Part shown: positions 1 to 12,656 of the stretch, one piece after another
Position numbering within the stretch: the first letter of the stretch is position 1
Layout: every line of letters begins with the position of its first letter
Source of the DNA: Raffaelea ambrosiae
Taxonomy: Eukaryota; Ascomycota; Sordariomycetes; Ophiostomatales; Ophiostomataceae
Length of the DNA stretch: 64,000 nt
Reading direction: 5' to 3'
Assembly (NCBI GenBank): GCA_002778195.1
Contig: PCDI01000007.1
Location: 853,127 to 917,126 of the forward strand
The notes under the pieces: generated by a model
What the model saw: only the letters and a program-made list of their open reading frames with translations
The model's database searches: none
What the model was told of the DNA's origin: nothing
Program-made: the position numbers and the translations under genes

Positions 1-433
1 TGTTCGTAACGTGGGCGAGTTGTTTGCTTGAGTGGCAAGTGACAATTAAGTTGAGTTGGTTGTCAACGTTTGTTTGAGTTGTGCAGCCTTGCGTGCGTTC
101 TGTGCTACAACCCAACAAGGGGCGACTTCCCAATTGGGCAATACGTCAACCAGCCTACAAGTGTTTGTCTTGGCACGAGCACAGGCGATTTGGGGTTGAA
201 ATCAACCCAAGCTTTGTTCTGAGCCCGCCGTGATCGTATTTTGATCTACATTTTGTTTTCTATTTGCGACGCAATCATGACATAGTATCTCTCAACTCTG
301 TTGTCATCTCCTCTTTTTTGTTTCTTTTTTTTTTCTCATGTATGACCCAAAGAACGCCGTTTGCAAAGCAGTGGGGGAAGTTTACAATAGACAGAAATAA
401 TTCGCAAAAGGCAAAACGCAACCCTCGCCATCC
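1..433. other. Intergenic edge, COG4 downstream flank
   Basis: This stretch lies downstream of the COG4 stop codon. Short open frames occur on both strands, but they have no recognisable product and overlap the COG4 3' end. I see nothing else here. Confidence 0.5.
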
Positions 434-2053
434 TCACATTGTCGGCCGCACCATGTTTCTGGCCTTTCTCCGCTCGTCCACACTCAACAGCCAGGTCATG
501 CCATCGTCCTCGTCGTCCTCGCCGTCTTCGCCACCGCCGCCTGCTCCTCCACCTCCGGCAGCGTCGCCGCCCCCGAGCTCCTCCCACTCGTCGTCCTCCA
601 TGTTCGCCACCATGAGGATCTGCGTTGTCTTGGCAAACATCTCGCGCGCGCCGTAGTTGCCCCGGGAGACCGTGCTGACAATGCCGTTGATGTCCCGCTC
701 GAGGCGGATGGCGCCGTACGCCGAGGCCCGCCCCGTGTAGCCCCAGACGCGCTTCTCCAGGACGCGCGACAGGTACTTGGCCGTCAGGTCGGACAGGCTG
801 GACATGGTGCGCGGGGTCAGCAGGCGGGCCAGCGGCCGCATGAGCGCGTCCCAGCCGTGCTCGAAGCGGCGGGGCACCTGCTCGAGCAGCTGGTCGAGGT
901 CTTCGTACTCCTCGGGCTGCTGCTGCTCGACAATGTCGATGAGGTCCAGCTCGTTGAGGCTGTAGTCGGCATCGCGGAAGGTGTCGGCCAGGATGGGCCG
1001 CAGGCGGGCCTTGACGACCTGGTTGAACAGCACCTGCAGGCCCTCGCCGAGCAGCTCGCCCGAGGTGGCGGTGAAGGAGTGGTGCAGCGTGGCGAGCGCG
1101 TGGGCGACGGCGACGGCGTCGTGCTCAAAGGGGAACGACTCGGTCAGGTGGGCGACGACGGCGGGGGCCGTGGGGCTGGGCACGAGCTGCGACACGTTGT
1201 GGCCGCTGCTGCCGCTGCGGCTGGTGACGTCGTCGGCAGGGACGCCCATGCGGTTGGACACGATGCGCGCCAGATACTCGTCGGCCATGTCGAGGCTGTT
1301 GATCAGGACAATAAACGAGATGATGCGGTCCTCGGGCGGGAAGCCGCCCTGGACCATGGCGCGCGGGTAGCACTCGTCCCGCATCTTGCGCTGGACCATG
1401 CCGATGAAGTCGGAGCCGAGCACGCGGCTGACGGGCGGGATGACGCCGACGACAACGTCGCGCTGCAAGGTGGACATGCACTTTTGGATGACGGCGTTGA
1501 CAATGTACATGACGTCGTCGACGGCCGAGATGATGTAGGGCGGGTTGTTGTCGATGGGGCGGTTCATGTTGAGCGAGAGGTCGCTGGGCATCTCTTCCAG
1601 CTGGAAGGCCTTCTCGACGGAGCGGCGGAAGAAGAACGTGGCCATGAGGTTGTACGGCGTGATGAGCTTGGCCGAGACCTTGCGCTGGAGGTTGGACTGG
1701 GTAATGACGGGCGGGATCGAGAGAGGCGCGTCCTCGGCGGCCTTGGGATCCTAACGAGAGGTTAGTTTGGCTTGGCGTGATGGAGATGAATGGATCAGGA
1801 GACAACAGGTCACAGCATCGCAACATGCTTGGGACGGAGAAATGGTCGAAAGGCATCATGGAACATACCCGGCACTTCCCGCCGAGGAACCGCGAGTAGA
1901 GCGACCACCGGCCCAGCATGACGGCAATCTCGCTCAGCAGGCCGTCCACCTCCTTCATGTTGACGCCGCCCTCGTCTTCGCTTCGCCGGGGGCTGTTGGC
2001 CGCATCGCCGTCCAGGCCCAGCGCCGGCGAGTTGACCCGCGGCGTGCTACTAC

Positions 2054-2088
<35 letters not shown>

Positions 2089-3287
2089 GCACCGCGCTGC
2101 TGCGCCAGAAAGCTCTGCACCAAGAAGGAAAACGGGTAGCTCTTGACGTCGGTCAGCTTGCGGTCGACGCCCCGCTCGTCGCCCCAGGCGTCGACAATGA
2201 TGCCGCCCTGGACGTCGGCCTCCTTCTGCAGCCGGTCGATCACTTTCACCATCTGGCCCGCGCCGTAGTGCCGCTCCACCAGCGCGCCGTGGCCCTCGAC
2301 GATCTGCGAGATGTGCGTAAACAGCTTCGTGAGCGCATTCGCGTAGAAAAACCCGTCTCGGCGCGCGCTGGTCACGTCCTTGAACGTCGTCCGCGCCGCG
2401 CCCGCCACGCCCTGGCAGACGTACCGCCCGTAGACGTCGAGCCCGACGTCGGTGCGCCCGATGAGCGGGAACAGCTTGAAGAAGCGCGTGACCCGGGCGT
2501 CGTCGGACGCCTGCGCCGCGCGCTCAAACTCGCGCAAAAACAGCCCGCACAGGCTCTGCCGCGCCTCCTCGAGGGTCACCGCCGGCGGGTCCGGCACCTC
2601 GACCGTGGGCACCACGGCGCTGGCAAAGCCGCTGCCGACAATGCTGTCCGGGATGCGGCTGGCGCGCGCCAGGTAGCCCGCAGCGGCCTCCCAGTCCTGG
2701 GGCGCGCCCATGGAGCCGACGACGCCGGCGACGCAGGCCTTCAGCTCCGCGACCTGCTCGACGACGCGCAGGGTGGCGGCCACGCGGGCCTTTTCGAGGT
2801 CGAGGTTGCGGACCGTCGAGCTGAGCCGGCCGGCGGTGTCGGCGGCACCCGCGAGCATTGTGTTGGAGATGCCGCGGGTGGCAATGACCTGGGAGCCGAG
2901 AGCAGCGCGGAGGGTGTCGAGCCGCAGCAGATCGCGATTCAGGTCGGCGTGCCCGCCGACGAGGGTCTGCAGACGGGCGGTGAGGGCGGCTTCGCGGTCG
3001 TGGAGGCGGCCGAGGGTGTTGCGGACGTCGGCCAGCGAGGCGGCCGAGTCAAACAGGGTGGACAGATCGACATCGGCGTCCGTCGTTGCGCCATCGGCAT
3101 CCACGTCAAGACCGCCGTTGAGGTCTGCTCCTGCCGGTATACCCCCTCCATTGGAGAGGCTCACAGCTCGCGATCTTCGCCCGCCGCCACCACTGCCCGT
3201 CTTGTTCAGGCTCATGCTGCTGCTGCTGATGCTGTTGCTCCTGCCCACCGGTCGCGAGGAGTGGCCATTGGCGAGAGCAGAAGACAT
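434..3287 (-). CDS. COG4: Conserved oligomeric Golgi complex subunit 4
   Basis: Two exons (1869-3287 and 434-1750) separated by a 118-nt GTATGT...TTAG intron give 911 residues. COG4 is a lobe-A subunit of the COG tethering complex, which handles retrograde vesicles at the Golgi. After a Ser/Gly-rich leader comes the helical N-terminal part (residues about 90-200, a long region without membrane segments). The second exon carries the conserved COG4 C-terminal half, starting in the segment FFFRRSVEKAF and ending in WLLSVDERRKARN. A repeated Gly-Gly-Met stretch and Ser run near residue 400 look like a lineage-specific loop insertion. The start was chosen at the MSSALANG methionine. An upstream open extension of 29 codons has no family similarity. 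Family assignment is from recognised sequence pattern, and the splice frame is consistent. Confidence 0.88.
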
Positions 3288-3974
3288 CTGAGAGGAAGAG
3301 AGAGGAAGAGGAGGAAGAGGGGGGAAGGGGGGTGCTCGTTGGCTTTGTTCACATGCAGCCGCGCATGTCTGCACAGCTTTGTGCGCTCGTTCGTGGTCTC
3401 GCGCCCTGCCTCGATCGTGGGTGTATCAATCGTGTCTTTTGTCTGGTTCTTGTTCTCGTGCCTCGGTTTCGCGTCTCGCTTTGGCGGCTTGCCCTCGTGG
3501 TTGCTCGTGTCGCCTGTCGTGTATCGTTGGGTGCCCTATTTTTGGACCGACGTCGTTGCCAGCTGTCGTTCAATTATCGACCAGTGTCGTCAGCCAATGC
3601 GGGGCCGCGCTTTCGAGGACAGGAGCTCAGCAAGCGGCTTTAGTGCAGTTGGTGGGGCGCCAAAGCCTCTAACACACACACACTAACTATTTGACGACAA
3701 GGATTCGAAGACCCTCTCACTCACACGCTGAACCATTCTTACAATGCTTATATTTACAATGTTCTGCAGATGTTCCGTGCAAAATAATGGATATACAAAG
3801 CTCTTCCCAATGGCAACCCCGAAACGCCTGCTGTAGTGTTTTCTGCTGGTTTTGTTTTTTTGGTCTATAGAATGCACACACCCCCTCTTTCCCAGAAACA
3901 AACCCAGACACAGAGAGAGACCACCATATCCCCACCCGCCAACCCTTGTGCTCTTTTTGTGTGTATCCCACTCA
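3288..3974. other. Intergenic: COG4 promoter and PMR1 3' flank
   Basis: Both flanking genes read leftwards, so this holds the COG4 promoter/5' UTR and the PMR1 3' end. The sequence is pyrimidine-rich on the minus strand near the COG4 start. There is a short (AC)n run at about 3673-3684. No gene or RNA was recognised. Confidence 0.4.
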
Positions 3975-6900
3975 TTACACAATTTGGCTGTAGCTTGTGC
4001 CAAACCGCTTGTGCCTTCCGTACTTCCACCACTTGCGGAGCTCGTCTGCCCAGAATACCGTGCTGCACAACATCACCAGCTCGACAAGGTCTGTCAGCGT
4101 CAAAGCCTCTGTCTGGAACACCTCCTGGAGCCAGGGGAAGTAGATGACCAGCAGCTGGCCTGCCAGACTGAGCGCAACCGCCCAATTGAAGAGCGTGTTG
4201 GTGAACAGACCGACTTCGCCGCGAAGCACTGATTTCGACTCCGATCGGCAGGTCAACGCGTTGAACATGTCAAACAGTACGAAACAGGTGAACGTCATGG
4301 TCGTGTCACGCCGCGTCACCATGCCGTCGTCTAGCATCTCGTGCCGATACACCAGCATCGTGCCGAGCATGATAATAAATGCTGACTGCGCCACCCGGCG
4401 AACTAGGGCCCGTGTGAGCACGGGGTCGTTTCGCTTCCGTGGCGGCCGGTTCATCACGTCCAAGTCTACAGCCTCCACACCGAGAGACTGCGCCGGAGGT
4501 CCGTCCATAATAATGTCTAAACCATTGTTAGAACCACACTTTGCTGAAAAAAAATGAAAAAAAAAAGATATCAAGGCAACTGTGCATGGGATACGTACTA
4601 ATCCATAGAATCTGCATGGCATTCAAGGGCGACTTAAACCCGAAGCAGGTGCAGATCAAGACCAGCGACAGACCAGCCGCGCTCGTACTCAGCTGGAATG
4701 TCAAGAAGTTCTGGATGTTGTTGAAGATGCCCTTGCCCTCCTCGATGGCGTGCAGGATCGTGGAAAAGTCGTCGTCCGTGAGAATCATGTCGGATGCCTC
4801 CTTAGCCACGTCCGTACCATGGCGGCCCATGGCAATGCCAATGTCCGCCTTCTTCAGCGCCGGCGCGTCGTTGACACCGTCACCTGTCATCGCCACAATG
4901 TCGCCCCGCATCTGAAGGGCTCGAATGATCTTCATCTTGTGGTCGGGATTGGTACGTGCAAACACTGTTGTTTGCTGCATTGCCTGGGCGAGGTCCTCTT
5001 CCGAGAGCGCATCCACGTCCTCGCCGCGCAGAACAGGTCGCACGGCAACCTGATTGTCTGCGTGCGCGACGGGCTTGGCAATAGTCATGCCGAGCTGCTG
5101 CCCGATAGCCATCGCCGTCGTCTCGGCATCACCAGTGATCATGATCACCTTGACACCGCCACGCAGCAGCTTGCGGATCGACCGGCCCACGCCCGGACGC
5201 GGCGGATCGCTCATCCCCACCAGTCCAGAAAATGTCAAGCCCTTGTACGGCTCGTCGTTGAACTGGGGGCTGTGGTGGTGTGAATCGCTGCCGCCAACAT
5301 GCACGGCCGTGCGGGCCTTGACTGGGCGGCTGACGGCGCCGCTCGCAAATGCGATGACGCGAAGTCCTTGGACGGCCATCCTGTCTGCCTCTGCCAGCGC
5401 CTCCTGCTTTCGATTGGTGTCCATGACAAACTCGCGTCCATCATTTGTTATGTACGTATCGCAGGCATCCAGTACACGATCTAGGGAACCCTTGATGTAG
5501 GCAAACTCCTTGTCGCCCTTGCCGCCCTCGCCGCCGATCGTTACGCCCATCCATTTGCGCTCCGAGCTAAAAGGCGTCTCCACGGTCCGCTGGCCAACAG
5601 CCTCCCGCACATCGTGCTCTTTAAACCGGTCAAGAAGGTCCAGCATGGCCACATCTGTTGGCTGGCCCACCCAACGGCTCAAAGACAGAAGCGGCTCGTC
5701 TTGGTCCTGTGTCGAGGACAGAATCGCTCTTGATGCTGCACCGTTGCCCATGTATCTGTGGGCGATCCGGGCATTGTTGGCAATGTTGCCGATTCGCAGG
5801 ATGCGCAGTGTCGCAGGGTCCGGCTTCGCGTCGCCAATGTCGTCGTCCGCCTCAAGCTCGAGTGGCTTATCCCGGCCAAAATACCACATTTTCGTAGCTG
5901 TCATATGGTTCATCGTGAGAGTGCCTGTCTTGTCTGTGCAGACAACGTTGACGGAGCCTAACGTTTCGACCTTGGGCATCTTGCGGACAATCGCGTTGCG
6001 GCGAGCCATGCGGTGAACTCCGAGAGCCAGTGTGACGGTGACAATAATGGGCAGGCCTTCGGGAATGGCGGCCACGGCGAGCGAGATCGAAATGGTGAAG
6101 ATCTCTAGCAGCTGCTTCCCCTGGAGCCAGCCGATAACGGAAATGAGGCCGATGACAATGAAAGAGAACTTGCTTAGCTGTGCGCCAAGATCGTCCATGG
6201 AGAGCTGAAGCGGCGAACGGGGGCTTTCCGTTCCTGAGACGCTGAGAGAAATCGTGCCAAAGTGGGTGTTGCCGCCGGTCGCAAAGACGATGCCCTGTCC
6301 GTGCCCCGACTTGACAAGTGTGCCCATATATGCAATGTTCTTGGCGTCGTGCGAGCTGTCGAGATGCAGGCTGTCGCTGCCGGCGCCCACACCAATCGGA
6401 GACGGAAAGGGGGAGGGGAGGCTGCCCGAGCCAGCACCGAGGCCGCCAGAAAACGGAAACGGCGGTCGCGTCCGCGCATCAGCCGTCAGCCGCACAGGTT
6501 CGTTTTCGCCGGTCAGGTTGGACGCATCAATTGTCAGATCAACGGCTTTGGTGACGCGCACGTCTGCGGGAATGCGATCACCCGTAGTGAAGAGCACCAA
6601 GTCGCCCGGCACAAGGGTAGCCGCCAGAACCTTTGTCGATGTCGCCTCGAGGAACTCGTCGGCGGGCGTGTTCGATCCGTTCGAGGGCGTCTGCAGCTGC
6701 GGTGTCTGCGGGTGCTTCGAATCGGGCGAGGGACCGCCCGAGGAATCGCCGTTCAAGTTCGAGGGTGGCCAGGAGCCGTTGGACGGTGGCCGCAGGCCAG
6801 GGAACTCCTTGGCTGCGGAGCTGCGGACAAGGTGGGCATGGTCGGGGACGAGGTGGTTGAGTGCCTCAATGGACTTTTCTGAGCGGTATTCCTGGACGAA

Positions 6901-7320
6901 ACCGACGGTGACGACGATGGTAACGGCGACGGTGATGCTCACGGCATCGCTGGCGTTTCCCACGAGGACAGAGGCCAGCGCAGAGATGAGCAGCAGAACG
7001 ATCAGGGGCTCTTTGAATTGGCCGACAAAACGCAGCCACAGCGGCTCGGGGGGGTCGTGGGGGATCTCGTTGGGGCCGTCACGCAGACGGGCAAGGCCTT
7101 CGGCCGGCGAGAGGCCGTGGGTGAGGGAGGTTTGCAGCTTGGCGGCCGCCTCGGCAGGCGTCATGAACGAATACTCGTCGGCGACACCGCGTGACTGTGC
7201 CGATGTCGTGCGGACGTGTCCGGAGGGTCTTGGCCGTCTGCCATCGTAGTCGTCGCTGCTCGGTTGTGGTGTCGAGATCCGTGGCACGTCGGTCTTGTTG
7301 TACAGTGGAAGTCGGTCCAT
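3975..7320 (-). CDS. PMR1: Golgi P-type Ca2+/Mn2+ ATPase, PMR1 type
   Basis: Exons 4599-7320 and 3975-4516 are joined through an 82-nt intron (GTACGT...TTTAG), giving 1087 residues. It is a P2A ATPase that pumps Ca2+ and Mn2+ into the Golgi lumen. Visible motifs are the actuator-domain LTGEN, the M4 PEGLP motif, the phosphorylated aspartate in DKTGTLT (about Asp463), MITGD and MTGDGVNDAPALKKADIG. The splice restores the M6 run LWINIIMDGPPAQSLG, which is characteristic of this family. Two Ser/Pro/Gly-rich insertions (about residues 170-225 and 285-325) flank the actuator region and are absent from the short yeast enzyme, so total length is above the yeast 950. The start was chosen at MDRLPLYN. 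An open stretch upstream of it looks like leader sequence. Confidence 0.92.
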
Positions 7321-9224
7321 GGTGGCAGAGTGTGGGTGTCGAGAGCGGACGATGCTAGCACATCGGCTCGGGAGACTCCTGGGAAAGAGAGCCCAAAGAG
7401 GGGACAAAAAATTTAAGGCGCCGAGCTGGCCTCTCGTCAACAGGCCGTTTCCCGTGGCAAGATTTGTGCAACGCTCCTTCCTCCACAGATGTGTGCCTGC
7501 CGAATCTGTCGCGTCGAGGGACGCGGCGTGCCTTCCTTAAACAGCAGTCAGGGCGGATTGCCGGAAGCAGCAACCCACAAGGCGATGAATCGACGTCGAA
7601 GATCACAGTCCGGCAGAAACCATTGAGTGCGTCGATGCTGGCGCCGTCTGCTGGCAAATAAACTGTCGAGCTTGTCAAACCCGTCTAGCTGGCCGGGGGT
7701 GAACAGAATGTGGGAAAAAGGGATAAAAAGGGGGACAGTGTCGAAAGGGACAGCTTGTCGGTTGGAGAATTTGCGCCCCCGGTACAAAGGTTCGCTTCTG
7801 GGTCCAGACAAAACTGGATGAAAGGAAAACAGTAAAAAGGGGAGACGCTTGCTAGTCCGGCAGGTCGCTTGTGCTTTGGGGAGTTATGCGATGGTAAAAG
7901 AGTGCTGAGCAGGGCTGAGGGCGCGGGAACGGCTCGGATGCGCGTCGGGGACAAAAAAAGAGAGAAGCGACAACCAAAAAAAAAAGCGCCGAGAATAAAT
8001 TGTAGTTCAGGAGAAGAGAGTCGCGAGAAAGGGTGATCCAGAACGACCAAGACGTGTACTCGTACAAGCACGACTGCGGACTGCAGGGGCCACCTGTACA
8101 AACTCGTAGTTACGTACCAGCAGCCCTGAGTGTGTGGAGAACGTGGACGGCACGGCGGTCCAGACGCAGGTTCAGGTGTTAACTATGGGGCAGCCTGGCG
8201 TTTGACTGGTCCGCTGGGATTAGCAGGATATATGCTAGCGGGTTGATAGGAGACAATGCCACCTATGGCCTTCGCTACGCCCTGTACTCGTAATTGTGCC
8301 GCCAGACGTTCAGCCGTAGGGGGCTGCCACTCCAACAGTCGCGCGGTTCAAGCGACATATCCATGGCAGCCCTTATTCACCACACACACACGCTGTCCCG
8401 GCAAGCAGGTCGAAAAGCCTCTGAAATTGCTTTTGGCAAATCTGGGGTAAGATTGCCCATGTGGACCTCTGGCCAGCTGTAAGTACCACCCTCTCTTCAG
8501 TTGGCGCGGAAAGTACTTTCAGCGTTTGACTGGCGTGTCGCACTAGCCGCAATCAGAAAGAACGATAGTCAGCAGATTCAAGTCACGTGGATTGGGCGCC
8601 GACGCTGGAATGTGGCTGGGATGAGGTCCCAGCCACCCGATTAATTTCATGGCAACAGCGGCCACGGCTGCCTGTGACTGGACAACGGACAGGGTGTCCC
8701 AGGGACGCCACAGATTTCTTTCCCCCATTGCCCGCGCAGGGTCCTTTCCCCCTCTCCTTCTCCCCTTCCCATTTCAACCAGTTTCCCATCGCCAAAAAAA
8801 GGTGTCGTCGCCCATTTTCACCACCCCCCTTTCTGGCGTCGCAACACTCCCTTTCATTGAATCACAACTCGCCCAAGCCCACTGCAATCGACGCTGCGCC
8901 GTCTTCTTCGTTCGTTTCGTCGACCGCGCAAATTTTCAGTTTGTTTCGGCGCCGCCCTTGATTTTTTTTTTTCGCCAACGCGCATTGTCCGCCTGTTGCG
9001 AAAATACGCGCTTGGGTTGTTTACCTCTCGCAAAATCCGCCCACCACCACCCAACCACGAGACCCCAACAACACAACACCGCGCGCCGCCCGCATCCGCC
9101 TTTCCTCCTGCACTGGTCGAGCAGTGAGCGTCTTCTTCTCCCAATCGTCTGCGCATCCGTGCCGCGACGTCTCTGTTGATCTCGACCGCGTAGCCGCCAT
9201 TTCCTCACCGCTACCGTCGCGACC
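7321..9224. promoter_or_regulatory. Divergent promoter region, PMR1 / RAD21
   Basis: This 1.9-kb gap separates two divergently transcribed genes and must hold both promoters and 5' UTRs. The RAD21 side is C/T-rich with homopolymer tracts. A CACGTG box occurs at about 8584-8589, and the 12-mer GCGTTTGACTGG appears twice (near 8199 and 8520). No convincing gene was seen. Overlapping short frames in this region lack family similarity. Confidence 0.45.
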
Positions 9225-11205
9225 ATGTTCTACTCAGAGACACTCCTGTCCAAGACAGGGCCCCTGGCCCGCGTCTGGCTCTCCGCCAACATCGAGCGCA
9301 AGCTCTCCAAGACACATATTCTGCAATCCAACCTGCAAGACAGCGTCGAGGCCATCATCACCCCCAACCAAGCCCCGATGGCTCTGCGTCTCAGTGGCCA
9401 GCTTCTTCTTGGCGTGGTCCGGATTTACAGTCGTAAAGCCCGGTACCTATTAGACGACTGCAATGAAGCTCTCATGAAAATCAAGATGGTAGGATTCACC
9501 CGTACCCCCTGCTGTTGTGTTGAAATTCTCTCCATGTGTCTCGCGCGGCCTGCGAGGGGGGTGCAGCTGTGCTAATAAAACATGTGCAATCAAACAGGCC
9601 TTCCGGTCAAGCGGCAACAATGATATGCCCGTGAACCAGCAGAACTCCAACCGCGAGTCTCTGCTCCTACCAGACCGCATCACCCCCTATGACAATCTGG
9701 ACCTTTTGCCACGGCCCGACCCCGACTTCTTCTTGTCCCAAACAGACGAGATCACCGCGACGCCCTCCAGCAATCGCCGTGGTGGCCGCGCCAACAACCG
9801 CGACATCAACTTACAAGAGGACTTCAATAACAGCCAGTTCCTCGAGGACGCCTTCAGCAAGGACGACGAACTCGGTATTGGTGGCAAGGACGACCTGGCC
9901 CTCGACCTGGATTTTGGCGACCTCGACGACCCGCTGCACCCTACCCTGGAGACGAGCGTTGAAGTCGGTCGTGACGCTCCTGCACCCCTGCCCTACGAGG
10001 ACGACCTCTTTGGCCTGGATGACATCCAAGGCAAGGACGGCCATGCCAACGACATGTCGCTTGGCTTTGACGGCGTCCGTATTGCTGGCGACGACGGTGA
10101 CATCAACATGGACGACGACCTGCAGTTCAACCTTGGCGAGCAGTCCATGGTTCCCGGCGGTCTTCCTGACCTGTCCCGAGCTCGCATTAGCGAATCGCCT
10201 CTGTCTGATGTGGACGATGATGATGTGCGCCAGGGCGAGCTCGAGTACTCCCGGCACAATGGCCTGGATATGTACGATGCCGGTGATGGCCAGGAGCACC
10301 CGGTGTCTCGCCGTGCCCCGCAGCGGATCAAGAAGATGAAGGTTCTTGAGTCTGACGCCGAGACCATGCTGGCCGCCAATGTCATCCGCGAGCAGCAGAC
10401 CAACCGCGAAGGCATCTTGAAGGCGCCGTCTTTTCTCCCCACTGACCCGTACATTCTGGCTCTGATGGAGATGCGCAAGTCGAACGGCTTTGTCTCGAGT
10501 ATCATGCTGGGCAGCCGCAGCACGACTTGGGCTCCTGAGCTGCGCGGTCTCCTGTCGTACGAGTCCATCAACGGACCCGTCAACGACCTGAAGCGGAAAC
10601 GTGACAGCGGTATCGCCGACATGGATAGCGACCAGGACCCCAACCACTCCAAGTCTCCGCGCCTTGACCTGGGCGACGATGACAACCTCGGCTTCGACGG
10701 CGGTAATCTCGGTGGCGACAACACGATGGCTGCCGATGGCACCATACTGGAGATCCCGGGCATGGGCTTCGACGACGACGAGGGTATGGACCTCGGCGCT
10801 GAGGCGAGCCATCATCATGACACAACTGTTGTTGCGTCTGGCCCACCGGTCTCCCTCGGCACCAAGCACGCCGTTCACATTCTGCGTGACATATTTGGCG
10901 CCGAAACCGGCGGTGAAGTCGACAAGCGGAAGAAGAAGTCGGCCGTCTTCCAGCAAGTCCTTCCTGAGGGCCGAGCAACCAAGGCCGATGCCACACGCAT
11001 GTTCTTTGAGTGCCTTGTTCTTGCCACCAAGGATGCCATCAAGATTGAGCAGGCTAGCGAGACGCTAGGCGCCCCGATCAAGCTGCAGGGAAAGCGCGGT
11101 TTATGGGGTTCCTGGGCCGAGCGGGAAACCGGCAACGTCACCCATGATGGTGAAGGCGACCATGCCGTTGGTGGTGGTTCTTCAACTGTTCCAGTGGAGG
11201 CATAA
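9225..11205 (+). CDS. RAD21: Cohesin kleisin subunit RAD21/SCC1
   Basis: Exons 9225-9488 and 9598-11205 encode 623 residues. This is the mitotic kleisin that closes the Smc1-Smc3 cohesin ring. Residues 1-100 form the Rad21/Rec8 N-terminal domain (MFYSETLLSKTGPLARVWL and the ALMKIKM-AFR junction, split by the intron). The middle is acidic and disordered. The last about 75 residues form the winged-helix domain that binds the Smc1 head. Residues 208-213 read SVEVGR, which fits the separase consensus SxExGR and predicts cleavage after Arg213. No second clear site was seen. The intron starts GTAGGA and ends ACAG. The single N-terminal domain and the separase motif favour the mitotic kleisin over meiotic Rec8, which I cannot fully exclude. 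Confidence 0.9.
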
Positions 11206-12656
11206 GAGCAAAAAGAAAAGGAAAAGTACCCCCTGTGTTTTTATCGTGTGATACCCCATACCTCATTCACCTTCCCGACCCGACCCGTCGTCCTCTTCAC
11301 GGCAATGATACCTCTTTACTTTTTTTTTGCTACTCAACCACACACACACTCCTTCTCATTTTTGCTCTTTGGAACAGGTTTGGAAGAGACCGCCTTCTTC
11401 ACCTTACTGGCCAACGGTTTTTGTCACGACACGTCTTCTTTCGCACATCATCATTATCCTGCAGGGACGGGACGAACGAACTGGGGAAGCTTGTATAATT
11501 CCTAATTTTGGCTTCCTGTTTTCTTTTTCGGGGCATTGGTATTTTTGGTTGTTGTCATTTTTGGTTGCTTTTTTCCCTCTTTTCTTCTCCCTTCGGGGCT
11601 CTTTTCTACACGGGGACAATGAGGCGTTTTGGGCGTGCTACGGGGTTTTGAAAGAGGTGGATTGTCTGAAACCAGGACTCTCTCTGTCTGCTCCTTAGAG
11701 GGGAAGTCCGGTACACTGATGGGGTTTGTTTTTTTGGTTTGCCAAAAAGAACGGATGTCAAAAAAAAATGTTTTGCAGCTGGGGATGGGAAAGAGACTGC
11801 AGATGTTTGGGCAACATTGGCTGTCGTCTATGTTGAGGGATCTCCTTGGACAGACAAAGCTGGTTCGTCTACTGCTTGTTGTATTTTTTGAGCATCTTGG
11901 GCCTTTCTTGGCTCATTGGTCTTTTTTGGCCTTTTGGCTTTTGATCTTGGGAAATTCCTTCTTGCCTGTTTGGGCAGAGATAGGAGTCGGCTGTGCTGCA
12001 CTTTTCTTATTGTCTACTTTTTTTTTTCGATTGTATTTTTGGGGGCGCGACTATTGGGGGTGGAGGGGAGGTTTTCAATTTCTCGTTTATTTCTTACCCG
12101 TAGCCTGTATGTAGCACGAAACACTGAATTCAAAGAACACCTGCACGAAACGGAAGTAGCAAGACAGTTCATGCACAGTTTGGAGCAATATGGAAGTGAT
12201 CGACGCCACACATATGTACCACCGTTTGGATTTTGACGCGTCAAAGAGGAAGGCACGCGCTAGGGGACAACAAGCCAGGCGTTCCTGTCCCTGTGCGCCA
12301 TACTCGCAGGCCCGCCCCACCGACCCCGCCTGCAAATCGGGGGAAGGACAGAGAAGGGCGGTCATACTTGGCTCTACTTTATGTATTAATTTTTTATACC
12401 GTTGCCTACTTTCCACATTAAGAAGGGGCGACATAATACTTACCGTCTTAGAAAAAGAAAAGAAAAAAAAGAATATTATTGGACCAGCCAAATATTACTT
12501 TATCTGTTGTTTCTCTTGACCGCACGACAGGCAGCCGTTTACAAATCCATATACAAAACCCCTTCAACATCTTCCTCGACCACAACGACTTCTTCTTTCC
12601 TCGTCGACCGAAACCCCTTCCTCCTCGAACATACTCACCACTACCGCAAGCACACA
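11206..12656. other. Intergenic: RAD21 3' UTR and TBCA promoter
   Basis: The flanking genes run in tandem on the plus strand. The interval is T-rich on the plus strand from 11300 to 12110, with several poly-T runs. It turns into a C/A-rich pre-start leader at 12540-12656. Open frames here are driven by T-rich codons and look non-coding. No RNA gene was recognised. Confidence 0.4.

Noticed and set aside
857..3686. Plus-strand open frames of 302 and 639 codons
   Set aside because: They are antisense to both COG4 exons and cross the splice sites. There is no domain pattern, while the minus strand encodes a complete COG4.
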